From contig NZ_CP036264.1 in NCBI RefSeq assembly GCF_008035925.1, positions 2,600,443-2,664,442 on the forward strand: DNA of 64,000 nt, read 5' to 3'. A model generated the notes under the pieces. That model was not told where the DNA came from, did not search any database, and worked only from the letters and a program-made list of their open reading frames with translations. Within the stretch, counting starts at the first letter, position 1. Every line of letters begins with the position of its first letter. The position numbers were made by a program, and so were the translations under genes. This stretch comes from Stieleria maiorica. GTDB lineage: Bacteria > Planctomycetota > Planctomycetia > Pirellulales > Pirellulaceae. Below, one piece after another: positions 19,404 through 28,062 of this stretch.

Positions 19404-19632
19404 ATAAAATGATTTGCCAGCCGTTCCGCCGGGATTGCATCGTATCGATCGATTCGCCCGCCCTTTACAAGGGCGCAAACGTCAACGCGTGATAACGCTC
19501 GCTCGATGACGTTGACACTGCCACGTCACCTGGCGGTGCAACGCATTGAATGATGTTGAATTCCAACATGCGTTCATCGATCTCCAATAGCAACGTGATC
19601 TGCCGAAAACGTGGGCGACTACGACTGAACCA

Positions 19633-19812
19633 CTAGGTTGCGTGGATCGCAAGTTGCACCGCGTAGTAGGATCGAGCGCAGCCTTCAAGGACGACGCGAT
19701 TCGGGTGGCCGTCGATCGTGATTCGGCGAATCAATCGATGCGTGCCACGAGTAAAGGCTTCGCTGAAATCGTTCAGCCACTGGTTGTCCAGACTCCAGGA
19801 GTCACTGTGCAC
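19633..19812 (-). pseudogene. Probable BON-domain remnant
   Basis: A frame of 59 codons from a GTG (RRITIDGHPNRVVLEGCARS, then YYAVQLAIHAT) has the strand-turn-strand-helix order of a BON domain but stops (TAG) before the final strand; the same frame continues past the stop without clear similarity. It resembles the small BON protein at 8043-8273 in type only. Confidence 0.35.
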
Positions 19813-20157
19813 TATTAACGTCCTTGGAGGAGCGCATTGATCAATAAAGAATGATTGAAGCTGTCAGTCTAGGTTGTTGACGGCTAGGCGGACTCACGCG
19901 CGACGCCGTAATTAAGACCCTAATGCGTACCGACCATTGCAAACGCCGGTCCATTCCTGCCGTTGCCCGGAATTTGACCAGGGCATGGTTCTGAATCTTC
20001 TCAGTAACGGGCAAAACGGATTTTCGACACGAATGTCGCCTAGTGTTGATCATTGGACCTGGCAGTTGACGCTGCCGCAGCCGAATCGTTGATCTGGAAC
20101 CCAATCTTATCAATGCCACGGCTACTTGTTCCGGCTGGGTGACGAATAGGAAAACGC
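19813..20157. other. Gene-free stretch
   Basis: No gene supported. Near 19985-20030 the plus strand reads MVLNLLSNGQNG, which recalls the N-box of a histidine kinase, but no other kinase motif is present on either side. Confidence 0.35.
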
Positions 20158-20172
20158 TGGCCCGGCATTTGC
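20158..20172 (+). promoter_or_regulatory. Sigma54-type promoter
   Basis: TGGCCCGGCATTTGC: exact -12 element, one mismatch at -24. It stands 78 bases before the GTG at 20251. Confidence 0.5.
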
Positions 20173-20250
20173 TGCTACCATCGAGTGTCAGCGGGAATGG
20201 ATCCTGCAATATTATTTGCATGCCTTTTTTGCCCCAGGAGAGATCATTGT

Positions 20251-21039
20251 GTGCCGCGGCCTATCATTTACGAGAAACGCGAAAAACTTTCGGAACTGGC
20301 CGGACCGCTTCGTGACCGAGGCATTGATGCCGAAATTGACGTGCTGAGCGGAACGACGCCCCTCCAGATCACACGGCTTGTTTCAAGCGGTGCCCACGAC
20401 CTCGTCGTGCGGGGAGCCAAAGGAAGAGGCAGTCGACGTAAGCAAGGTGTTGGAACGACCGCCATACGGCTTTTACGAGAATGTCCCTACCCGGTGCTAT
20501 TGGTCGCGCCAGGCGTGTCGCCATCCTACTCACAGGTGATGGCATGTGTTGATACGTCCAGTGATGAACTCGTTGATGCCGTTCTGAACGATCGAGTTGT
20601 TACTGCGGCGACACGACTGATCCGATGCTACCAATCTCAGCTGTCGATCGTTCACGCGTGGTCGATCTACGGTGAAGAGTTTTTGCTGATGCGAACGAAG
20701 GACATACACTTCCAGGACTTGACGGCGCGTGTGCGAAACCGAAGCGAGGAGAAGTTTTATGAGTTCCTACAGGCACACGGAAGGATCGTAAGTGGTCAAA
20801 GTGCATTCATTCGGAAAGGCCGCCCGGCAATAAGGATCCCCGCATTCGCAACTGAGAAGAAGGTTGACTGGATTGTAATGGGAGCGATTTCACGAAGTTG
20901 GCTGTCGGGAATGCTCCTCGGCAGTACGGCTGAGCGCGTCTTGAGCCAAATTGGCTGTTCCGTGTTGGTCATCAAGCCAGGCAGCCTGGTCTCGCCGGTG
21001 AATGGGAGCCACGTCACCCGACTAAAGTCCGTTGCGTGA
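20251..21039 (+). CDS. Universal stress protein with shortened first domain
   Basis: 262 residues. The first domain has lost its beta1 strand and about 60 residues: it starts VPRPIIYEKREKLSELAG and goes on to VVRGAKGRGSRRKQ and CPYPVLLVAPG. The second domain is complete, with VMGAISRSWLSGMLLGSTAE and CSVLVIKPGSLVSP, in the style of the UspE-like paralogues. The GTG at 20251 has AGGAG upstream, and a sigma54-type promoter lies before it, so the shortened gene may still be expressed. It could equally be an internally deleted pseudogene; the frame remains open upstream to 20185. Confidence 0.65.
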   Translation: MPRPIIYEKREKLSELAGPLRDRGIDAEIDVLSGTTPLQITRLVSSGAHDLVVRGAKGRGSRRKQGVGTTAIRLLRECPYPVLLVAPGVSPSYSQVMACVDTSSDELVDAVLNDRVVTAATRLIRCYQSQLSIVHAWSIYGEEFLLMRTKDIHFQDLTARVRNRSEEKFYEFLQAHGRIVSGQSAFIRKGRPAIRIPAFATEKKVDWIVMGAISRSWLSGMLLGSTAERVLSQIGCSVLVIKPGSLVSPVNGSHVTRLKSVA

Positions 21040-21074
21040 AACGGCGACGGCACGTTGGACAGCAGTGCTTTTAT

Positions 21075-21090
21075 TGGTACATGCTTTGCA
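21075..21090 (+). promoter_or_regulatory. Sigma54-type promoter
   Basis: TGGTACATGCTTTGCA: one mismatch (T for C) to TGGCAC-N5-TTGCA. It lies 75 bases before the ATG of the Usp fragment at 21165. Confidence 0.55.
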
Positions 21091-21164
21091 TTCAGTTTTT
21101 CAGTGATGAATCGCTTCCCCGAAACTATTGCTGGTGCAAGAATAAACATAAATTGGACATTACG

Positions 21165-21296
21165 ATGTCGGCAGCCGTCTCCAAGACCATTAAGCGCATC
21201 CTTATTCCAACCGATTATTCAGTCGTTGTAAAAAATGCCGCACTGATGGCGTCTTCTTTTCCTGCCGAGACTGGAGTCTTGTTGAACGGTGGCTAA
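21165..21296 (+). pseudogene. N-terminal fragment of a universal stress protein
   Basis: Starts like a normal Usp (KTIKRILIPTDYSVVVKNAA) but stops after 43 residues, just past the first helix, and no later Usp motif is found downstream in any frame. It still has a sigma54-type promoter. Confidence 0.65.
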
Positions 21297-21552
21297 ATGG
21301 TCGTTTTGCGAAGTGAGCTGCGCATCATGACAGCGGCATGCTAGCAGCATGCGGGCCACAAGGTTGATAAGTACCGCAGCGTGATTCCAGCGCAAGGTGG
21401 CCGAATCGAAGTGGTTAATTCGGTTCCCTGCTCGTTGATCCAAGCAAATGAAAAGCCCCTACGCATTGAGGTAAACGCGATGACCTATTCAGCCCGTTGA
21501 AATAACGCAATGACGGAGCCTGCCCTGAAATCCTTCTGATCGTTTCAAAATT

Positions 21553-22023
21553 ATGCGAAAGAAAACAATGCTCATGAATACTCCTAAGACCGTGTACGAT
21601 ATTCTGCAGCTACTAGAAGACCTTTATGCCATTCGGCTTGCGAGGTACCGGCAACTGTCCAAGAACGCAAACAACGTAACGGCTCAGATTGTACTGGACT
21701 ATCTCGCCAAACTTGAAGCCCACTCTCTGAGGGCGGTTTGCGATGAAATGCAGCAACTTGATCCGCAGCGTACGACGTACATGCCATCAGGACCGACTCT
21801 GAGTCGCGAGGTAATCGACACTCGAGAGTGTCGCTGTCATAGCAATTCCAGCGTTCAAGACATGGTGGCTTGTGCCCTGGGTTCGGATCGTCTAGTAGAT
21901 GAGTTGCTAAGGCGACTGGAGGGAAGCAGTGCGGCAGGATCCGTTCTAGCCCTGGCAAGACGTTTGCGTGAGTTGACGAAGATCAAAGGGCGGCAAATCT
22001 CGGAGTTCACGCGGCAAGAGTAG
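21553..22023 (+). CDS. Helical protein, possibly ferritin-like
   Basis: 156 residues, almost all predicted helix. The segment LYAIRLARYRQLSKNANNVT and the later YLAKLEAHSLRAVCDEMQQL have the length and charge pattern of a ferritin/rubrerythrin-like bundle, and a second pair of helices follows (GSDRLVDELLRRLEGSSAAG, ALARRLRELTKIKG). A clear set of iron ligands is not obvious, so metal binding is not claimed. It is the only gene of its direction between the Usp fragments and the kinase and may belong to the same stress cluster. Function unknown. Confidence 0.6.
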   Translation: MRKKTMLMNTPKTVYDILQLLEDLYAIRLARYRQLSKNANNVTAQIVLDYLAKLEAHSLRAVCDEMQQLDPQRTTYMPSGPTLSREVIDTRECRCHSNSSVQDMVACALGSDRLVDELLRRLEGSSAAGSVLALARRLRELTKIKGRQISEFTRQE

Positions 22024-22158
22024 AACTGGGGCAGCTAGCCTCTACTGGACGGCGGCTCGACTTCTCGCCACAATTATACTGAGGTTCTTAATTGAACACT
22101 TGGTTGGCGATTTAGCTAAAGCTGCACCCGAGAATTCAGTCATGATTGGAAGGAAGTC

Positions 22159-22323
22159 TTAGGAATCGAAACTGCGTGGAACCTGTGGCCAGATCACGTC
22201 GTACGCCGACGTGTCGTCGGCGTAAACGCACTCGGTGCCTTCGTCGCGCAGCAATTCAGCGGTGGTGTTTCGGTAATGCAATTCGTCCTCTGTAATGAAA
22301 ATACGGTGAGGCTGTTCATTCAC
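22159..22323 (-). pseudogene. Receiver-domain remnant of a response regulator
   Basis: A 54-codon frame from a GTG: HRIFITEDELHYRNTTAEL, then LLRDEGTECVYADDTS. This matches the first 45 residues of the regulator at 15261 ([19 protein letters not shown], then [12 protein letters not shown]) and then stops. It begins 31 bases after the stop of the kinase gene at 22355, the normal place for the partner regulator. The phospho-acceptor and everything after it is gone. Confidence 0.75.
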
Positions 22324-22354
22324 AGGAGGACTCTACCGAAAATCTAGGAAGTGA

Positions 22355-23572
22355 TTATCTGCCCAACCGCCTCGGCAGCGTCACCGTGAAAAGGGTTCCT
22401 TTGCCGACTTCGCTTGCAACTTCGACCGAACCATTCATCGCCTCAATGATGCTTCGGGTTACCGATAGACCAAGCCCCATTCCTTCGCCGACCTTCTCGG
22501 TCTTCGTGCTGAAAAACGGATCGAATATCTGGTCAAGGTTCTCGGCAGCAATCCCGAAACCGTCGTCGGACACTTCGATGCGTACGGATGATTCGTCGGT
22601 CAACGTCGTCACCATCACCTTTTGGCCGGCTTGAGAAGCTTGCATCGCGTTATGAATTAGGTTCAGCAGGACCTGTTTCAATTCGCCCTCACGCAACACA
22701 ACCTCATCCGCGTCAAGCTCACCGGTGACTTTCATATCGCCAGCGATCAACACTGCCTGTACGTTCGTCTTTCGCGAAAGTGGCAGTGCAAGTGAAAACA
22801 CCTCTGCGATCGTTTGTTGAATGGAAAACCGCGTCGCAGTCTGCTGGCTCGGGCGATAGAGCTGGTACATCTGGTGTGTGATGCCACTGATGCGGTCAAT
22901 CTCTTTATCGATTAACTCGAACTTATCGAAGTGTTTGATGTCGTTCGGAAGATTTCGTTTGATCAGCAACAGAGCATTGCGTATCCCGGCCAACGGATTG
23001 TTTATCTCGTGGGCCACGCCCGCCGCCAATTCGCCGAGGGCCGCGAGCTGTTGCATCTTGGCGCGATGCTTTTCTAACTCGGCGACACGAGCGGTGCGTT
23101 CTTGAACAAGCTGTTCCAGATGTTCGTTGTGCAGTCGAAGTTGTTCGCGAAGCCGTCGCTTTTCGGTGATGTCCCGCACGCTGGCTCGAAACCCGAGCGG
23201 TCGCCCCTCGTCATCGTGCATCGGTTGCCACGAAACGGCCATCCAAGGCATGCTACCGTCACGATGCATGACCCGAAATTCGATGTTGTTCTCGGTGCTG
23301 CCGTCGGCCGCATCGCGAAGATGCATCGTCATGCGGTCGCGATCCTCCGGCACTATCAACGGCAGCGGATAGTCCACCATTGCCAAACATTCTTGTGGCG
23401 AATACCCGGTGAAGCGACGGACCGCCTCGTTTACCCACAACACTTCTCCGTTGCTCGAATGCCAACTCTCCCAATCGATCGTGCCCTCGGCGATCGCGCG
23501 AAAATACTCCGCCGCGATCGGCTGGCCGCGAGCAGGAAGTCCATTGGCTTGGTGTGTTTTGCTGGATTTCAT
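22355..23572 (-). CDS. PAS-domain sensor histidine kinase
   Basis: 405 residues. A PAS domain (about 20-135, with VNEAVRRFTGYSPQECLAM and the PAC end SVRDITEKRRLREQL) is followed by a coiled coil, a HisKA dimerisation domain with the phospho-histidine in GELAAGVAHEINNPLAG, and a HATPase_c domain with the N-box LLNLIHNAMQAS, DDGFGI, FDPFFSTK and GMGLGLSVTRSI. No transmembrane segment is visible, so it senses a cytoplasmic signal, possibly redox through PAS. The adjacent regulator gene is a remnant, and the intact NtrC-type regulator at 15261 stands beside a kinase remnant of the same type; the two are likely partners. Confidence 0.94.
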   Translation of the reverse strand: MKSSKTHQANGLPARGQPIAAEYFRAIAEGTIDWESWHSSNGEVLWVNEAVRRFTGYSPQECLAMVDYPLPLIVPEDRDRMTMHLRDAADGSTENNIEFRVMHRDGSMPWMAVSWQPMHDDEGRPLGFRASVRDITEKRRLREQLRLHNEHLEQLVQERTARVAELEKHRAKMQQLAALGELAAGVAHEINNPLAGIRNALLLIKRNLPNDIKHFDKFELIDKEIDRISGITHQMYQLYRPSQQTATRFSIQQTIAEVFSLALPLSRKTNVQAVLIAGDMKVTGELDADEVVLREGELKQVLLNLIHNAMQASQAGQKVMVTTLTDESSVRIEVSDDGFGIAAENLDQIFDPFFSTKTEKVGEGMGLGLSVTRSIIEAMNGSVEVASEVGKGTLFTVTLPRRLGR

Positions 23573-23825
23573 GCCTCCATTTTACTGACATGCGAAGGGT
23601 TGAATACGGCACGTAAACGTAAACTCATGTTTCCTGCAGGGAAATCAGGGCGACGCAATTGCTCCAAAACTACCAAAAACACCGTGCTTTCTGTGGTTCC
23701 GTCAATGGCCCGCCGAATGCATTAGCAGCTCTAACCGAACCAAATCCTCGTAGCAAAGCGACCAACAACTCACAATTGCCTGAAGAGTTGGAAAGATTTG
23801 CCTTCGCCCTTTTTAAGTACCTGCT

Positions 23826-24188
23826 TTGAAGGGCAAACAAATGCTCACCGCCCTAATCGCCTTTCCGCCACCGGAGATCACCAAGCGACCGCAAGCCGAA
23901 CTCACGGTCGGGGCCCCTCAAGATGGACGGAAACGCGCTAACTCTAATCCGGTCAAAAAGACGGTTGATTCAACCTCGAAGACGATTCACCAGAGCAACA
24001 TAGGCGACTACGACGAAGAGCGTGGGATCACGCTCCAAATTTTGGCAATGGTGTTCGTTCTGATCGTGCCGGCTTTGTTGATAGCGCTGTACCTCATCTT
24101 CAACCCTGAAGCGTTCACGGACGACATCACGCCGAAGTATGACTTCTCGAACTGGCAGTTCGGCCAACGCCCCCCGCTCGCGCAATGA
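23826..24188 (+). CDS. Single-pass membrane protein of unknown function
   Basis: 120 residues. A polar N-terminal half is followed by one strong transmembrane helix (ITLQILAMVFVLIVPALLIA) and a short aromatic tail (YDFSNWQFGQRPP). I do not recognise the family. A poor sigma54-like sequence (TGGCCCGCCGAATGC) lies at about 23706. It has no clear operon partner. Confidence 0.45.
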   Translation: MKGKQMLTALIAFPPPEITKRPQAELTVGAPQDGRKRANSNPVKKTVDSTSKTIHQSNIGDYDEERGITLQILAMVFVLIVPALLIALYLIFNPEAFTDDITPKYDFSNWQFGQRPPLAQ

Positions 24189-25078
24189 TGCCGTCACGAA
24201 CAAGGTTTTCGCAGCGCAGCGACCAAAAAGCATCGCCTCGATCGAACAATTGCGTATTCCTGTCGACACGACGTCTGGCGTTGATACACAATCGTGGGTT
24301 CTGATTCATTTGCGAGTTCGTCGCAGCAATGAACGGCCCGAGTGTTTGCTGATACTTGCCGGCCTTCGGGTGACGACTCGGCGAAGAAGTTGCAAGGCAG
24401 GGTACGGGGCCTCATCAGAGTCATCCTGTGAGCTCGCAACCTTGACGGCACGGCGAATCATGAGCAACTGTCCATGGATTTGTTCGCATCGTGCCTGATC
24501 AGGCCTCTCCAGTCCAGTAACTACTGCAGAGCACGTCCTTTATCACGCTTCGGTAGCCGATACGCATGGCGTATGGTCATTAGTAAGCTTCTTCGTTGCA
24601 GCTATTTATGCAAAAAAGTCTCGCTTCCCTAAATGGGTTGCCACACACAACATTGGCAAGGACGCCATCCGCGATGGGCGGATGTAAAGACCTGTCTTTT
24701 ACAACGCTTTTGAATCGAGGCAACCGAACGAAGAGTCTAAGGTGAATACGGAAAACCGCCGACTGGACACCGCTTTTTTCTAATGCTCCTTCTTGCATCC
24801 TGGATTTGGTTCGATCGTCGTGCTCTTGGCAGTGTATTGTTTTGCATGCGGCGTGATATGCATCCGCTTAGATGAGTGATGGCGTTTTCGTGGTATAAAG
24901 ACCTGTAATTGGCACGTTGGCCAATGGATTGAGCAAGCGAAAATATCACGTGTTGCTTTCAGCTCAACATCCTGCCTGGCTTACGTCCAGGCAACGCCCG
25001 TTGCCAGTGGAATACTCGCGTTGACATGGAACATCGCGTGACGAGCTTGCGTGGGCAGTCATTGCTGACAGACTACTT
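24189..25078. other. Gene-free stretch of 890 bases
   Basis: Both strands were read. Only short frames without recognisable similarity or ribosome sites were seen. Given the decay around it, this may hold erased genes. Confidence 0.4.
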
Positions 25079-25210
25079 TTACATTTGCGTCGCGAGATCC
25101 AACCGAGACAGCCAATACGCCAAGGTGATGACTATTGCAGTACCAATAAATGGCAACACAAATATCAAGGATAATTGAAGCCTGCCGATTGCGTGTTCGC
25201 GAGTATTCAT
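25079..25210 (-). CDS. 43-residue membrane protein under a sigma54 promoter
   Basis: Short protein with a polar start (MNTREHAIGRLQ) and one long transmembrane segment (LSLIFVLPFIGTAIVITLAY) followed by a basic/acidic tail. GAGGGGAG precedes the ATG, and an exact sigma54 promoter lies about 50 bases upstream. These two signals make expression likely although the family is not recognised. It is divergent from the tandem Usp gene at 25396 and resembles in layout the 53-residue protein at 9304-9465. Confidence 0.6.
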   Translation of the reverse strand: MNTREHAIGRLQLSLIFVLPFIGTAIVITLAYWLSRLDLATQM

Positions 25211-25260
25211 GAGACTCCCCTCAAGTTGCGTGCTAGGAAATTTATAGATCAGCCTTGGTC

Positions 25261-25275
25261 GCAACTTTCGTGCCA
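25261..25275 (-). promoter_or_regulatory. Consensus sigma54 promoter
   Basis: On the minus strand TGGCACGAAAGTTGC matches TGGCAC-N5-TTGC exactly. It faces the small membrane protein at 25210. Confidence 0.75.
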
Positions 25276-25395
25276 GTTGGAGTTTGGCCCGCCGTTTACA
25301 AGGTATCAGGTAGCAAGTCGCCAAACCGATTCTTCGGAGCGTTCTCGGAGCAACGCAGTGGGAGCGCGACGATTACCTGACTCAGGAGCATCTAA

Positions 25396-26394
25396 GTGAA
25401 ACCATTTGGAAATATTCTCGCCTACATTGAGCCCGCAGACCAGGTGAGTTCGCTTGAACATGCCGTTCGATTGGCGAGCAAGAACGAAGCCAGATTGACG
25501 TTGATGAATGTGGTCAAGCCTTCGATGGCCCTGCTGGGATTAACCAACGCCTTCGACCAAACCGACCGACTACAGCGAGTCATTGCCGAAGATCAGCGTC
25601 GGAGATTATTGGATCTTGCGGGCCAGCATTGCGACCGCAGCCTTCTACTGGATGTTATCGTCATCGTCGGTGATCAAGCTCACGAAACCGTACAGCAGGC
25701 TGTCATAGGCGACCATGACCTATTATTCGCAACCGCCGATGGCTTTGGCAAGCGTTTCGTCCATGAGTTGCCAGGAAGCGTATCATCGTCGTTATTGCGT
25801 TTAAGCCCCTGTCCGGTATGGCTGCAGAATCCTCACAACCACAACGGATTCAACCGAATTGTTGCGGCGATCGATGCGACAGCTGACGATGAGGTGAATC
25901 GAGCACTGAACCTCCGTATCCTCGGGCTTGCGAGCACGATCGCACGGCAGGAATCTGCCTCGCTGCATGTGGTCAGCGTAGTAAACGCTTGGATGGAGCG
26001 GCCGCTACGAATCAAGATGGGCGACTCTGTCATTGACGGAATGACACAACGGTACGAGACATTGGTCAACGAGCGAATGGACGAACTGCTCAGTAAATCG
26101 GATGCGCGACATTTAGAAGTTCAACGGTATGTGATTCGAGGTAATGCGGATGAGAGGATTCGCCAAACCGTCCAAGATGTCAAGGCCGACTTGCTGGTGA
26201 TGGGGACTCAAAGCCGCACCGGCCTGCCAGATTTCATGCTCGGGAGCACAGCTGAATCAGTGTTAGCTGAGGCATCGTGTTCGGTGCTGGCCATAAAGCC
26301 AGAAGGATTCGTCTCCCCTGTCGAACGTGAGATGCGAGATACGACGATTCTCTGGGACCTAGATTCTGAATACAATCTACTGGGGTCGCAATAA
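25396..26394 (+). CDS. Tandem universal stress protein (UspE-like)
   Basis: 332 residues with two Usp domains. Domain 1: FGNILAYIEPADQVSSLEHA through GDHDLLFATADGFGKR, GSVSSSLLRLSPCPVWLQNP. Domain 2: RIVAAIDATADDEVNRAL through VMGTQSRTGLPDFMLGSTAE and CSVLAIKPEGFVSPVER. Only domain 2 keeps the full ATP signature. It is the close paralogue of the protein cut by the left edge of the window and gives the length and start that one should have. It marks the right end of the stress cluster. Confidence 0.94.
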   Translation: MKPFGNILAYIEPADQVSSLEHAVRLASKNEARLTLMNVVKPSMALLGLTNAFDQTDRLQRVIAEDQRRRLLDLAGQHCDRSLLLDVIVIVGDQAHETVQQAVIGDHDLLFATADGFGKRFVHELPGSVSSSLLRLSPCPVWLQNPHNHNGFNRIVAAIDATADDEVNRALNLRILGLASTIARQESASLHVVSVVNAWMERPLRIKMGDSVIDGMTQRYETLVNERMDELLSKSDARHLEVQRYVIRGNADERIRQTVQDVKADLLVMGTQSRTGLPDFMLGSTAESVLAEASCSVLAIKPEGFVSPVEREMRDTTILWDLDSEYNLLGSQ

Positions 26395-26444
26395 ATCTGC
26401 CTCGCGCGAAACTCGATTTGCACGGACAAAGCACGATTAATCTA

Positions 26445-26590
26445 ATAGGTACGGCCCCTTGCATCATAAAGATCGCCATCCGGCTCAAAGACCAAGTCCT
26501 CTGGCGCGTTCAAACTCACGGCGAATTCCTCAATGAGCACGCCAGTGGTTCCATCAAAGCGTACGCGAGCTATTGTCAAATGTCGTGTTT
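26445..26590 (-). pseudogene. Fragment of an NHL-repeat protein
   Basis: The frame reads RVRFDGTTGVLIEEFAV and, further on, PEDLVFEPDGDLYD, one typical NHL blade as found in secreted planctomycete proteins. It has no start or end and lies directly beside the IS256-type remnant, which suggests disruption of a larger gene. Confidence 0.5.
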
Positions 26591-26602
26591 TGGCGTTTGG
26601 AA

Positions 26603-27310
26603 TTAAGCGGCGATTTCTTCCTGCATGATTCCGTCTTTGAAAGACCGACCTTCGATGGCGTGAATGATTGTTTCATGACTGTTCAGTCGCCTCCATTTCT
26701 TGGAAGCTGATTCAGCGAGTTTGACCATCATCGCCAGGCTTGCGCGTCGTGAACCGCTTCTCTTGGTCTTCCGCTGACGAAGGCGAATGGTCGCGAAGGT
26801 GGACTCGATCGGGTTGGTCGTTCGCAGATGACTCCGGTGTTCAGCCGGGAAGTCGTAGAACGTAAGCAACACCGAACGGCCCTTCTTTAAGCAGTCACAA
26901 GCCTGCGAGTACCTGGCTTGATACTTCTCGAAAAATGCGTCAAAAGCTTCCTTGGGGTTCGCCTTCGTTTCTGCCTGCCAGGTCTCGTGCAGGTTGCCCT
27001 TAGCCTTCGGTTGAACGCTCTTCGGCATCTTGTTCAAAACATTGGCGGTCTTGTGAACCCAGCAGCGTTGCTCGCACGCTGCAGGGTAGATCTTGCGAAG
27101 TGCAGCCCTGGATCCTAAAGCTCCATCGCCGACGGCGACTTTCGGATCGATGGTCAGTCCCCGATGCTTCAAATCCAACGACAACTCTGACCAACTCTGT
27201 TCGCCCTCCCGGTACCCATCGAGCACTGCAACCAACTCCTTTTTGCCATCGGCCGTTGCGCCCATGAGCACCAGTAAACACTGCTTTTTATTGGCGTCAC
27301 CGACGCATAC
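26603..27310 (-). pseudogene. IS256-family (Mutator-type) transposase remnant
   Basis: The C-terminal two thirds of a transposase: CLLVLMGATADGKKELVAVL, the DDE-type region VAVGDGALGSRAALRKIYP, HKTANVLNKMPKS and NPIESTFATIRLRQRKTK with the catalytic glutamate. The same frame extends upstream through VCVGDANKKQ to about 27310, where a stop interrupts it; the N-terminal third with the DNA-binding region and first Asp is missing. No terminal inverted repeats were recognised. Confidence 0.85.
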
Positions 27311-27420
27311 GAGTTCCCCTTAAGATTGTTGCGGATTCCAATGTTTGAGCCGCGCATCGGGTCCAGGGCAAATTGTTTGGCTGAAAGTGGCCGCCATGGT
27401 GGTTCAAACTAAAACTGGCG

Positions 27421-27711
27421 ATGGCCCCCCCGTCTGACCGGGCGAACCAAATTCATGAAGTGGCGATTGAGCATGCCTACAACAAGGAAGTTCGGAGCTT
27501 CGTTTTGTCGATGGTTGAGAGCGAGGCCGATCCTGACCAGGAAACCCTTGATCTCAGTGAAGATTATGTCGCACAGCGAAGAGTCGCAGTCGATCGCAAG
27601 GCACTTTTGGGAGCGGCTCGCTGCGCCATGGTTTTGTCTTCTCGGCTTGGTGAGGAGCCCGAAGAGTCTGGTCCAATTACACGTCGCCGTCGAGGAATGT
27701 CTGATCGTTAG
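27421..27711 (+). CDS. Hypothetical protein
   Basis: 96 residues, helical in its first two thirds (EVAIEHAYNKEVRSFVLSMV, then YVAQRRVAVDRKALLGAARC) and basic at the end. The ATG lies within a C-rich stretch with no clear ribosome site. It may be the end of a larger gene cut by the adjacent insertion element. Family not recognised. Confidence 0.3.
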   Translation: MAPPSDRANQIHEVAIEHAYNKEVRSFVLSMVESEADPDQETLDLSEDYVAQRRVAVDRKALLGAARCAMVLSSRLGEEPEESGPITRRRRGMSDR

Positions 27712-27729
27712 CGCGCAGAATCACGCGGA

Positions 27730-28062
27730 ATGCCAGCGGACTTTTTCCGAAAACGCTCTCGCCGGGAGGCATTCACCTCAGTTGATTCAGTCGTCGACCT
27801 ATTGGCTACGGCGACCAGTCCGGCCGCCTCGCCGGGGGCGCGACAACTACTGAAGCAAATGAGCAGCACGAAGTGGCGTGTCATTCGTGGAAGCCACGTA
27901 AGTCCCGATGACCCTACAAAGCATGTGACCGTGGAAGTAGGCGGAACTCGCTATCACCTACGGCTTGATGGTCGGTCCTGTGTCTTTGACATCACTCATG
28001 TTTCTTCCAAAGAAACCCAGCGTATTACTGGCCGAAAACCGTGGGATGGTCCTGTCGCATAG
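27730..28062 (+). CDS. Hypothetical protein
   Basis: 110 residues. The C-terminal half (HVTVEVGGTRYHLRLDGRSC) looks like a small beta domain; the N-terminal half is polar and helical. It overlaps the next frame by about 20 bases. Family not recognised. Confidence 0.35.
   Translation: MPADFFRKRSRREAFTSVDSVVDLLATATSPAASPGARQLLKQMSSTKWRVIRGSHVSPDDPTKHVTVEVGGTRYHLRLDGRSCVFDITHVSSKETQRITGRKPWDGPVA

Noticed and set aside
19985-20035. Histidine kinase remnant (N-box-like MVLNLLSNGQNG)
   Set aside because: A single short likeness with no other kinase motif in any nearby frame.
24909-24925. Sigma54 site starting TGGCACGTTGG
   Set aside because: The -24 part fits but no GC dinucleotide stands at the -12 position.
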